Below are positions 54,814 through 64,000 of a stretch of DNA of 64,000 nucleotides, one piece after another. Made by a program: the position numbers and the translations under genes. Position 1 is the first letter of the stretch. Each line of letters begins with the position of its first letter. This DNA comes from Haematococcus lacustris (Eukaryota > Chlorophyta > Chlorophyceae > Chlamydomonadales > Haematococcaceae): assembly GCA_030144725.1 (NCBI GenBank), contig JASKMD010000013.1:6969710-7033709 (forward strand), read 5' to 3'. The notes beneath the pieces were generated by a model. That model saw only the letters and a program-made list of their open reading frames with translations. It had not been told where the DNA came from and ran no database searches.

Positions 54814-55065
54814 TTATTTTGGTTTTGCATGAGGGCTGTAGGGATTAAAACTTGAGAGTCTATGGGGAATGCGGAAGCCTGGAGCGTGCAGCAGCATGAC
54901 CCTGGAAAAAGCCTGGCAGGTGAGGGATAGCGCATCTCCAGCCCCGAGCTGGAGAGCCCGGAAAGCAATGTCGTCTAGCAGCGCAGCCGGCAGGGCCAGG
55001 CTACTCCTCATCCTGTCATTGTTATTTTCGTGTTGCATTTTTTCATTGTTATTGTGGTGTTGCAT
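54814..55065 (-). pseudogene. F-box-like N-terminus of the broken LRR gene
   Basis: Encodes LALPAALLDDIAFRALQLG...LTCQAFSRVMLLHAPGFRI, an F-box-like helical motif (L-P-x-x-L-L-x-D-I). It aligns without gaps to the plus-strand paralogue (LDLPTALLADIAVRAGLEAV). It stands upstream (minus strand) of the LRR part, with the Fanzor-like exon in between. Direct repeats of GCATGAGGGCTGTAGGG occur at ~54612, 54829 and 55058 around it, and TGTCATTGTTATT occurs at both 53233 and 55013, so the region was rearranged by duplication or insertion. Confidence 0.5.
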
Positions 55066-55109
55066 GAGGGCTGTAGGGATTAAAACTTGGGAAGGGGAGA
55101 GGCTGTGAA

Positions 55110-55260
55110 CATACGCCAGCTGTGAACATACGAATACGAGGATAGCAGCAATTCAACATGCATCTCTGGCCACTGCCACGTATGCAGGCCCCCCTATCCC
55201 TGCCACTACCCCTGCCCCTGCCCCTACCACCACCACCGTCACCACCATCACCACCACCTC
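55110..55260 (+). repeat. Dispersed repeat, second copy
   Basis: Near-identical to 43625-43780, including the CCCCTGCCACTACCCC and CACCACCATCACC tail. Confidence 0.85.
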
Positions 55261-55382
55261 ACTGCCAGGGCCACCCATTTCCACCTGTAGGGATTAAGTT
55301 AGGCAGCGCATATCATAGGTGCGAGCTCGTTAATCTTGACACGGCAGCCAGATTGAAAACCCAGCGCACCATCGCACGCGGG

Positions 55383-58300
55383 ATGTCCCGAACAGCAGTC
55401 AGTGTGCTCGTTTGTGTGGTGTACGCTGTCCTGGTTATCGCCGGCCTAGGCTTCATTTCACACGCAGCGGAGGACGGCGTGCCGGGGAATGCCGGGGAAG
55501 GTACAGTTGGCCTGCGCTTCTCCTATGGCATCGCCTGCTAACTGCAGAAAAGTAAAGCATGAACCGTAATTGAACACAGGCTGCGAGCTCATTCTTGTAA
55601 AGGCCACTGCTAGTGTGCCTAGTGCCCCCTTGACGTGTGAAGGGTATTTATAGGTATCCCTACATTCTTCCCTGAAACATAACTAACTGTCCTTGTTTGT
55701 GCCTCAGGCATACTCCAATTGTCAGCCAGCTGGCGTACAACTCCTCGGCTGGCCCTGGTTCCAGACATTCACGGCGACCTGCAGCAAGCGCTGCATGCTC
55801 TGAAGCGACTGGGTCTGATTGATGAGGTCAGGTGGGAGCCTGGCTGCCACCCAATCATGTGACAACACAACACTACCATGATGCCACAAAGCATGGCATG
55901 AGAAAGAGATATGCCTGCCTCTGCAGCCAGCTAGACAGGATGTCAAGACTGATATCCAGCGGTAGGAGGACTTGAAGCAGGTGGTGTCATTGCATGCGCT
56001 GGAAGGCTGCATTTGAACCACTCCGTAAGAATGCGATAAATGTGTTGTGTGCGTTAAATGCGTTGTGGGAACTCTGAAATGCTTCGAATAGCCATAGATG
56101 CCACATAGCATAGCACCTAGTGGCGCAATGTCCCAGAAGAAGCGGAAGATCACCGCTCAACAGTGAATGGCAGGCAGCCCTGTGACAGCTCAGGACGCAA
56201 ACTAGAGTAAGCATGGTGCCAGGTGCAGGCCATGGTGAGGCCACCCACCCGGTGGAGGATGTTGCAGCCGTGGAGGTAGGCCTGCAGCCAAGGTCGACAA
56301 GGGCAGGGCCAACCAGGCCTGCAGGCTGGAAGACCCTAGCAGGGCAGGTGGACCAACGCCTGCTGTGCCCAGCCTGAGGCCAGCAGCGTGACCAGCCAGT
56401 GCGGGGCCTGATGTGGAGCCCGGTAGTGGCCCGCGTAAACTGTTACAGGCCCCATGCAGCAGCCGGAAACCCACACAGCCAGCACCCTCAGAGCCAGGGC
56501 CCAGCACTCCCCTGCCAGCCATGCGCAACAAGGTTGAGCAGGCGGCTGAGCCTACCCAGCCCACCGAGGGCGAGGGCACAGGCAAGACATAGGCAAGGGC
56601 AAGGCTGCCGAACCCTAGCCAGCACCACAGTCAGTCAGGTGGGTAGAACAGGACTGCAATGCAGAGCTGAACATGCAGCGCATTGGGGAGAGCAGGTGGC
56701 ACCCTCTGGCGCTGTTCTACTGGCCAGACCAGGGAGCTCTGCCAGCCAAGGGCAAGGAGTACCCTGAGCTGGGCTACAAGCGGCTGCGAGACCGGCCACC
56801 CAAGGCCCAGCAGCAGCAGCAGCCTGCCACTGCGCAGTAGTGTGTGCCCCCTCTTGAGCTGTCATCAGCGCATGTTTGTCATGCCGACTCTAGACTGTAG
56901 CCCTGTCGCAGGGGTAAGGCAATGGAGTAGGTGGTAGGCGACCATGCCATGTGCATGGGAAACTTCATACAGACAAAACACCGTTTTGTAGTGGTCCACG
57001 TTTAGAAAAGGTGGTGATGTCCAGCCACATGTTACCCTATGTTCTAGTTCCTTTTCATCTCTTGACTTTTTTCGACCTTTGTATGTATCATTTTCACTGA
57101 TCACTTTCACAGTGGAACAGATGTGTGTGACTGCAATGGCTCCACATCGCTGCTGAGGTTGGCAGTACTGGCTGCTTGCAGGCTCTGGCCTGGGCGGGTG
57201 GGCGCAGCAGCCTGGTGCAGACAGGGGACATAGTGGACCGTGGCCCAGACAGCCTGGCGGCCCTACACCTATTCCATCGCCTGAAGGTAGGCCGGAGGGC
57301 CCACCCCACCCCACCCCACCCCACCCCACCCCACCCCACCCCACCCCACCCCACCCCACCCCACCCCACCCCACCCCACCCCACCCCACCCCACCCCACC
57401 CCACCCCACCCCACCCCACCCCACCCCACCCCACCCCACCCCACCCCACCCCACCCCACCCCACCCCACCCCACCCCACCCCACCCCACCCCACCCCACC
57501 CCACCCCACCCCACCCCACCCCACCCCACCCCACCCCACCCCACCCCACCCCACCCCACCCCACCCCACCCCACCCCACCCCACCCCACCCCACCCCACC
57601 CCACCCCACCCCACCCCACCCCACCCCACCCCACCCCATCCCACCCCACCCCCACCCCCCCACCCCACCCCGCTAGGTGCTATGATGAATAGGTCTGCGA
57701 CTTGGCCAAGCAGATTAGGATTGTTACGGCTCATGTTCACGGACTCATAGGTGGGCCAGCAAAATGGGGCCTATACGCTTGGGTGGAACAGCGGACATCA
57801 TCATACTCGGCAACCAGCCTCAGGAGGGTACTGCGCAGCTCAAGGGTAGGCGGTTTGCCTGCCAGCCTCAGAAGGCAGCTGGACTGTCCCTTTCCAGTTT
57901 CCATGCGGCCATGCACCCTGAAGCAGGAGTAAAGCGCTGCCCCTGTAGGCGGAGGCCTCAGCTGCTGGCGGTGGTGTGGTCACGCTGTTAGGCAACCACG
58001 AGCTGATGCTGCTCCAAGGGGACACACGGTGCGGGAGACCTGACGGCCTCAGCCCTCACCTGCACCCCACCATCTCATCCTCACCACCTTCCATCACCCT
58101 CACCACCACCCTGTCGGTTCATTGCTCCACTGCCCTTCCCTGCCTGCACCACTGAGGGCTGGCCGGCTGGCTGGGTCACTACTGGGTCACCTTACCTTTC
58201 CATATTTTTCCACTGTCTCACCCTTACCTGTTGGCAGCTACCACCTTTCACCATCTTTCACTGTCTCACCCTTACCGGACATCAGCAGCCCTGGCAGCCT

Positions 58301-58440
58301 TTGAGGGCCTGCCGGAGTCACCCTCTGTTCAGTGCCCTGCCCTGCCAGGTACTTCAACCCTTCCGAGCTGCAGCACCTGGCTCGCCTGGACACACACCCA
58401 TTCCTGGGCTTGACCAACAACAGCGCTCATGGCAGTGGCC

Positions 58441-58476
<36 letters not shown>

Positions 58477-59386
58477 GTGGTGGGCGAGGGGGTGGCAGCC
58501 GGGCGGCAGGGCATGCCCGGCTCATGGAGGCCTTGCAGCCAGGCGCCCCCCTGGGTCAGCTGTTGCGGGCCCGCCCCATAGCCCATGTTGCCTACCCAGG
58601 CAGCCCCTGCAACACCCTGTTTGTGCACGCTGCCTTGCTGCCCTGGATGCTGGATCTCTTCCCAGTGGCGAAAGAACCCCAAGCTGCTCCTCCTGCACAC
58701 GACTCTACTGACCCAGCAGCAGCAGCAGCAGCAGGAGGAGCAGGGGGAGCAGGTGGCACCCACATGTATCCAGCTGCAGCACTAGCACCAGCAGTAAAGG
58801 GTGTCGACCTTGCAGAAGGAAAGGAGAGGGGCGGCAGGGTGAGGGGAGAGGAAGCTGGTGTTCAGTCGGGCCAGGGCAGGGAGTTGCGCACTACCAGCAC
58901 CTCCCTTGTTGACCCAACAGTGTCTCCAAGCCTTGCAACCAGGGATGAGTCAAGAGAGAGGCTGACACAGGACAAGGCCAGGGCGATGCCAGCTACAGAG
59001 CAGGCAGGGGCGCACCGGACTGCTGCCTGGGACCCTGGCATGATGAGTCAGGACCCCTACCCCAGCAGCAGAGCGGGTGCACGACGCAGGGCCCTGAGCA
59101 GCACTGAGGGCGCCTGGCAGGCAGGGGAGGAGGCTGGGGGGCGGCAGCGGCGCCGCGGCCTGGCCCTGGTGGCTGCCTGGAACCAGGCAGTCGGGGAGGC
59201 CTTGGCTGCCTGCCAGGACCGGGGCTGCCGCATGGTGCAAGGGCTGGCAGGTGAGGCCAGCAGGTGCAGGGCAGGGCCAGCAGGCAGGGGCCAGCAGGCA
59301 GGGGCCAGCAGGTGAAGGAGCAGGTGCAGGAGCAGGTGCAGGGCTGGGACCAGGCTCAGGCAGAGTGGCCGGGCGGACATCACCAA

Positions 59387-59451
<65 letters not shown>

Positions 59452-60341
59452 AGAAGGAGGGGCAGCAGCTATGGGGTGGGTTAGTTTTGCTCACCTTGAT
59501 GGTCACCCTCCTAGAGTGGGGGCAGGTTTTTGCTGTAGCCTCAGTGTGAATTGGTGTGATGTGTTGTGTGATGGTGTGTAGAGTGTGATGCTTGAGGTGT
59601 GATGTGTACTGCGCAGGGCAGCTGCTTGGGGGCAGTGGCCCGGTGTGGAGCCGGCACTACACAGCTGACCCTGACACCCAGGTGGTCCTCTGCTACCTCC
59701 CCTGCTGCCCTCCCCTCCCCTGCTGCCCTCCCCTGCTGCCCTCCCCTCCCCTGCTGCCCTCTCCTCCCCTGCTGCCCCCCCCTCCCCTGCTGCCTTCCCC
59801 TGCTGCCCTCCCTTTCCCTGCTGCCCTCCCCTCCCCTGCTGCTCTCCCCTGCTGCCCTCCCCTACCGCATTCCCTCCCTGTACCCTGCACCCTTTGCTTA
59901 GCACTCTGCCACCTTATTCTCCACCCCACTTGTACAAGTACTCCTAGGGGGCTGTGTCGCCTGTGATGGTGCAATTGGGGTGTGCACCAGCTGATGTTTG
60001 GTGCACGGCCCCGTGGCTACATGGTGGTGCAGGTGTGCGCGGGTGTTGCTCGAGTGGCGGCCGAGCTAGGGGTAAGCCGTGTCGTGGTGGGCCACACCAT
60101 TCAGGAGCATGGCATGACGGAGAGGTGTGGTGGGCGGCTACTGATGGCTGATGTGGGTGTATCGAGATTTGTGGGCGGTCGCTTAGGTGAAGTGCTGTCC
60201 TTGCAGTGCTTCCCTCATTACAACGCTGCTGGGGATACCAGCCTGCACGGCAGTGGGCAGGGGGATGCAGGATGGTGGGTGCACTATGGAGACAGCGCTG
60301 ACGAGGCACCTGTGTTTCAGCGGGTAACGGAACTTAGTTGA
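55383..60341 (+). CDS. Shewanella-like protein phosphatase (SLP), seven exons
   Basis: Metal-dependent phosphoprotein phosphatase of the calcineurin fold. Frame-consistent exons: 55383-55500, 55708-55826, 57182-57286, 57949-58028, 58349-59250, 59617-59681 and 59991-60341, giving 579 residues. Exon 1 is a signal-peptide/anchor (MSRTAVSVLVCVVYAVLVIA), implying the secretory pathway. Catalytic motifs in order: PDIHGD (residues 58-63), TGDIVDRG (93-100), LLGNHE (127-132), FVHAALLPWML and VVVGHTIQEHG, then DVGVSR. All metal ligands (D, H, D, N, H, H) are present. Unusual substitutions are Pro before DIHGD and AA after the VH where GG is common. Exon 5 holds a long Ser/Gly/Ala/Arg-rich insertion (~residues 165-430) between NHE and GHT, so the protein is longer than plant SLPs. 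Introns hold a satellite and a Fanzor-like remnant. Confidence 0.9.
56300..56993 (+). mobile_element. Degenerate Fanzor-like C-terminal fragment in a phosphatase intron
   Basis: Recognisable pieces in shifting frames: PAGWKTLAGQV, QPVRGLMWSPVV (Cys changed to Ser), EQDCNAELNMQRIGESRWHP (first Asp of the DRD motif changed), KGKEYPELGYKRLRDRPPKAQ, Q-rich end and stop at 56837-56839. The shared 3' tail follows to about 56993 (GTAGTGGTCCACG) but lacks the terminal CCCTAGTGAGGG. Several frameshifts; dead. Confidence 0.7.
57299..57668 (+). repeat. (CCCCA)n satellite in a phosphatase intron
   Basis: About 70 CCCCA units starting 13 bp after the donor of exon 3 (57287), degenerating to CCCCCAC at the right end. 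On the transcribed RNA it is C-rich, and the template strand is G-rich (TGGGG). ORFs through it (HPTPP or GVGWG) are artefacts. Confidence 0.97.
58444..58474 (+). repeat. (CAG)n encoding poly-Ser
   Basis: AGCAGC run in exon 5 of the phosphatase gene, read as a Ser tract in the low-complexity insertion. Confidence 0.85.
59389..59451 (+). repeat. (ATC)n microsatellite
   Basis: About 20 CAT/ATC units in the intron between phosphatase exons 5 and 6. Confidence 0.95.
59693..59880 (+). repeat. CCCCTGCTGCCCTCC minisatellite
   Basis: Irregular ~14-19 bp pyrimidine-rich repeats just after the donor of phosphatase exon 6; they also supply a long polypyrimidine tract upstream of the exon 7 acceptor at 59990. 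Confidence 0.85.
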
Positions 60342-61131
60342 CGGCTGCGTGGGACAACACGGAAATGTAGCTCAAGTGTTGTACGTGTGGAGAACAACTT
60401 TTGAACTCTACAGCCGTCATGCTGCTCCAAAATCAAGCGAGAGTTGTGAAAGACAGGCTGAGAGCTTAACATCGTAAAGGCTACTGCTAGTATGCTACTT
60501 TAGCTCTTTTAGCCCGTCTATCTGGTGTGTGTGCCTCTAGCTAGACATCCTGTAGCTCTTGCTCACACACAACCCTTTTTTACTCTTTTTATGTTGGGGT
60601 TGGTTTGCTGTAGCTGGCTACCGCCACCACTGGCGCCGCCACTTGTGCAGCAATCGTTGAAGTGCAGCAATCGTTGGAGTGCGCTGAAGTGCTGAGGGGG
60701 GGAGCGCAACGACAGGCTGCACACCCAACCACCGGGACTCAGGTGCGGCGATTGGTGCGGGCATAGGTCCCATCGTAACGATGTTTGACGATACATGCCA
60801 TCTTCGCCCTGGCCGTAACCGCAGACCTAGATGTCAACCATTGCTCACTAGACCGACGCCACATCGCCTGTGAACAGTCCAGTGACCACCAGCATACAGC
60901 GCCCTGCTGCTAGTTAACGGTGCGACGACGGACACTATTCAGACATGTAGGCCATTTGTAGGCCCTGTCGACTTCGAGGACAACAGTTATCGAGGAGCTG
61001 CAGCCAGGTGCACGTAGTGCAGAAGTAGACGATTCGCACTGCTAGACATCCCTAGCCTTGATACCGCCCTGCTTCTTGCGCCCATCTGCCCTCTATGTCC
61101 TGTTGACATGCCTTTTTGTCTTACATTCCAG
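60342..61131. other. Intergenic upstream of the second F-box/LRR-like gene
   Basis: Probable 3' UTR of the phosphatase gene and promoter/5' UTR of the next gene. An acceptor-like CATTCCAG at 61124-61131 just precedes the predicted start. Nothing else recognised. Confidence 0.4.
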
Positions 61132-61148
61132 GCTTTAAACGAGCTACA

Positions 61149-64000
61149 ATGGACAAGCGGCGCAGGCAGACTCGCGAACAAGGCCGCACCCACAGTCGTG
61201 CACGAGGCCGCACCGCTGTGTCCGCCTCAGGAGCGGATGCCCCTCCTCCTTCCACCTCGTTGCTAGACCTGCCTACAGCAGGTCACCCCGGCCGTTGGTC
61301 CCGCCAATCCGTGCCAGGCCTGACGCTCACACCACGCGCTAGCGAAGGGTAGCTGAGGATATCGCGGTAAGTCACGCGCGCTACAACTCGCGTTTTAGAC
61401 TGAAGCCTTGTCCCAGATCACTCCGCCCGCCATTCCCGCGGACTGTGAACATGGTCGCTCGCTGCAGCCTGGGGCTCAACGGGGTGCGACCGTACGTGGG
61501 TCGCAGGTCGAAGCGCAATATTCCCTGGGTTGGGTTGGGACCCCTCATGGCCCGGCCCCTTCCTGACACCTGGCCCGGGCCTATCTGACACCTGAGCCGG
61601 GACCTGCCTGACCCTGCCTCCAAGCATGCACAGCATCTCATTGAGGTGTCAGCAGCACCGTGCGTGGACTTTGTTTCGCTACCGTGCACTCTGCTCACGC
61701 CTTGACCCCATCATTTTGAGGCTTTTGTCAAGAGCTTAAACCTTTCGGCCAGTGGTCCTTTCCGCGTGCTTCCACCTTTGTCGGATAGCTAGGCGGGTCT
61801 TTATTCCGGGTTGTGCTCCAGGCATACTCCATCACCTTGTGTGGTACACACAATGACAAAATGTGGCAGCGGGTGAATGTGGCATGGGCCGATCTCATCA
61901 CAGGGGCGATTGGCGGCGTCCTTGAGCACAACCCGGATGGGTTGGACTCTGTGCTGCCGCTGGGCGCCCTCATCGCTGCATTTCTCGCACTGTGCGCGAA
62001 GTTGATACCGAAAAGTGTGATGAGCCCTCCTGGACCCCGACGCCGCGCTGCCCTGGCACGCGAAAATGCGATAAGTGCCAAGCTGGTAAGCAGTGGCAGT
62101 GGCCGTGGCGGAAGCCTAAAATGTGGCGGGAACGAGGCAGATGACATGTAAGGCAAAGCACCTTTAGATAACACCAGTAGCAGCAACTTAGCCATAACAG
62201 CACAACTGAGCCGATAGAGAAACTGAGCCAATAGAGGAAGTGAGCCAATAGAGCCGAAAAAGTTAACAGTGCCATGCACCCGACTTGCACCGACTTCAAC
62301 GAAGCGTGGCGTGACTCAGTCTCGTGGTGTAGTGACATAGCGTGGTGGCATAACGCACTGCGATGGCCTGCGGCGCACTACGAGGGCTGCCTCTTTAGTG
62401 CGAAGTTAGCTACGGACGCCACGGAGCGCCTCGCCACCCTGCTCTTGTGAGTGGGTCGCAGCTTGTTTGCGCTATCTCAATTTCCAACCTGGTGGCGGGC
62501 GGTGATCTGGGACAAGGCTTCAGTCTAAAACGCGAGTTGTAGCGCGCGTGACTTACCGCGATATCCTCAGCTACCCTTCGCTAGCGCGTGGTGTGAGCGT
62601 CAGGCCTGGCACGGATTGGCGGGACCAACGGCCGGGGTGACCAGCACTTCTGGCAGACATTGCCGTCAGGGCAGGCCTGGAGGCTGTGGTAGCCCTGGCT
62701 GGCACCTGCTTTGCGTGCTTCCAGGCAGGCCTGCTGCATATGCCAGCCTTCCGCTTCCAGCTGGACAGCAAGCTGCTCACGCCCCGCATCGTTGCTGCCC
62801 TTCGAGCCAGGACAGACAAACTGGCCCTCACTTTGCAGCAGCCACTGGCCAACGAGAGCAGTCAGTTGACCAGGCTGCTGGCCCATGTCCTTGGCAAGTT
62901 GGGCAGCTGTGCAGCGGTAGAAAGCTGTGAGCTGAGGAGCAGAGGAGTTCCCCTCTTCAAAACACCCAAGCCCAAAGGCAGCGCGTCAGCTCCTGTCCCT
63001 GGCACTCTTGAAGCCCTGGACTGCACCCCGCATCAAGCACAGCACCTGCTAGCCAGCTTCCCCGGCCTGACTGCCTTGTCCATCCACGGCTTCGCTGTCA
63101 CCTGTAATGGCCTGGCTAGCCTGCTTGCCCACCCACAGCTGTCGCTACAGCTGCAGCAGCTGGACATCACTGGCAGCACCATCACGCAGCCTGAGCAGCC
63201 TGGGGGAGCGACCCTGGACGACCTGTTCCAAGGGGCTAGGCTCAAGCAGCTGAGCTTGGATACCCGCATTCGGGAGATGCCCAGCCTACAGCCCTTGGCA
63301 CAGCACTTGCCGCAGCTGCACATGCCTGACCTACGACCCCTGGCTGAGCATCTAACACAGCTGCGCCTGGTGGACTGCCTACCCACCAAGCATGACCTGA
63401 CCCTGTTCGTGGCAGTACTGCAGCCGCTGTCCCAGCTGCAGGGGCTCACTCTGACAAGGCTTCCATGCTTGCTGGGCCTGCTCGAGCTGCTTCCAGCACT
63501 GCGTCAGCTGCACACCCTACAGTTGCCAAACACCCCCGTGACCCAAGACAAAGAGCTGGACGTACTCCTGGCAGCCACCCAGCTCACAAGCATCCAGCTG
63601 TGTTCCGTCTGGGACCTGGTCACATCACGTGCCGATGCGCCCTGCAGCTGGCAGCACCTGGAACTGACAGACAGCATTGACTCCTTCGCTGCTGCCTACC
63701 TGCCGCTGCATTCCCTCACCCACCCCCTGGTGCTTGAGGCATTGGTCGTTGACATGAGTTGGGACTTCACCGCATCACACGTGGCGGATGTGATCCACAA
63801 CCTGGCACATGCCTGCAAGGCTCCGGTCGTCGTCAAGAGCATGGAGATGGAGAAGCATGGGTGGACAGGCTCCATCCCTAAAACGGTGTGGGAGGACCTG
63901 GAGCAGCTGGTGGTGTCATTGCGCACTCGGGAAGGCTGCTGCTTGAAGCAAGTGGAGATCACGGGCATCTTGGATGATGATGATGTTGATGATGGTTATC
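61149..64000 (+). CDS. F-box/LRR-like protein, second copy, interrupted by a TIR element, open at right edge
   Basis: Starts MDKRRRQTREQGRTHSRARG (basic N-terminus), reaches LLDLPTA at 61280, is interrupted by 61281-62642, and resumes in the same frame at 62647 (LLADIAVRAGLEAVVALAGT). No stop follows to the window end. The F-box-like helix is followed by Leu-rich repeats: FPGLTALSIHGFAVTCNGLA, LQLQQLDITGSTITQPEQPG, LTQLRLVDCLPTKHDLTLFV, LQGLTLTRLPCLLGLLELLP, YLPLHSLTHPLVLEALVVD. F-box/LRR proteins usually select substrates for SCF ubiquitin ligases; that role is inferred. Paralogue of the broken gene at 51828-55065, and the better preserved of the two. Translation depends on the inserted element being spliced out. 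Confidence 0.65.
61277..61280. repeat. Target duplication AGCA
   Basis: AGCA at 61277-61280 is repeated at 62643-62646 on the other side of the inverted-repeat element. Confidence 0.8.
61281..62642. mobile_element. 1.36-kb element with ~141-bp terminal inverted repeats
   Basis: 61281-61421 and 62502-62642 are near-perfect inverted copies: both outer ends read GGTCACCCCGGCCGTTGGTC going inward, and inner ends reach CTTGTCCCAGATCAC. A 4-bp duplication AGCA flanks it. The ~1.08-kb interior has a plus-strand ORF (61813-62151, MLQAYSITLCGTHNDKMWQR) and an overlapping minus-strand one, neither recognised as a transposase, so it is probably non-autonomous. It sits in the coding exon of the F-box/LRR-like gene. 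GT (61282-61283) and the AG of the right duplication could serve as splice sites. Confidence 0.85.

Noticed and set aside
56865..57740. Long GVGWG / HPTPP ORFs
   Set aside because: By-products of the CCCCA satellite, lying in an intron of the phosphatase gene.

Overview
This looks like nuclear DNA of a chlorophycean green alga, probably Chlamydomonadales. Genes are intron-rich with GT-AG introns, there are proline-rich extracellular-matrix coding exons, CAG/CTG-rich low-complexity coding, very long short-unit satellites and a heavy load of transposable elements. The style and the protein families recall Haematococcus lacustris, but that species call is from memory and was not tested. I saw no prokaryotic operons, rRNA, tRNA or CRISPR.

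Layout. 1-5.3 kb: the 3' end of a LINE (minus strand), then two tandem copies of a unit whose ORF encodes an unrecognised Cys-containing domain; in the first copy the ORF lies between ~500-bp inverted arms. 5.3-7.8 kb: exons of a hydroxyproline-rich, pherophorin-like matrix protein. 8.3-20.1 kb: a nested transposon complex. A LINE fragment was hit by a chromodomain-type Ty3/Gypsy element (194-bp LTRs, target duplication CCTGA), whose reverse transcriptase was later split by a 3.9-kb CACTA-like element full of minisatellites. The left end of the Gypsy copy is chimeric.

21.1-37.3 kb: one very large gene (about 30 exons) for a HEATR5/SWEETIE/Laa1-type HEAT-repeat protein, whose partners are AP-1/clathrin trafficking components. 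37.6-39.6 kb: another LINE and a C-terminal fragment of a TnpB/Fanzor-like protein. 39.9-47.8 kb: two tandem, paralogous membrane-anchored GNAT N-acetyltransferase genes with matching exon structure. 49.3-51.1 kb: two more Fanzor-like fragments head to head around a 335-bp (GGGGC)n satellite.

51.8-55.1 kb: a broken F-box/LRR-like gene (minus) with the N-terminal half of a Fanzor-like ORF between its parts. 55.4-60.3 kb: a complete seven-exon Shewanella-like protein phosphatase gene, with a (CCCCA)n satellite and another Fanzor-like remnant in its introns. 61.1-64.0 kb: a second F-box/LRR-like gene (plus), open at the window end, whose first exon is interrupted by a 1.36-kb terminal-inverted-repeat element that could be spliced as an intron.

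The host genes (trafficking scaffold, acetyltransferases, phosphatase, LRR proteins) share no evident pathway. The most unusual signals are: Fanzor-like C-terminal tails spread as 5'-truncated copies with 15-17 bp target duplications; the introner-like inverted-repeat element; the unknown-ORF repeat unit; and the chimeric solo-LTR/full-length Gypsy junction.
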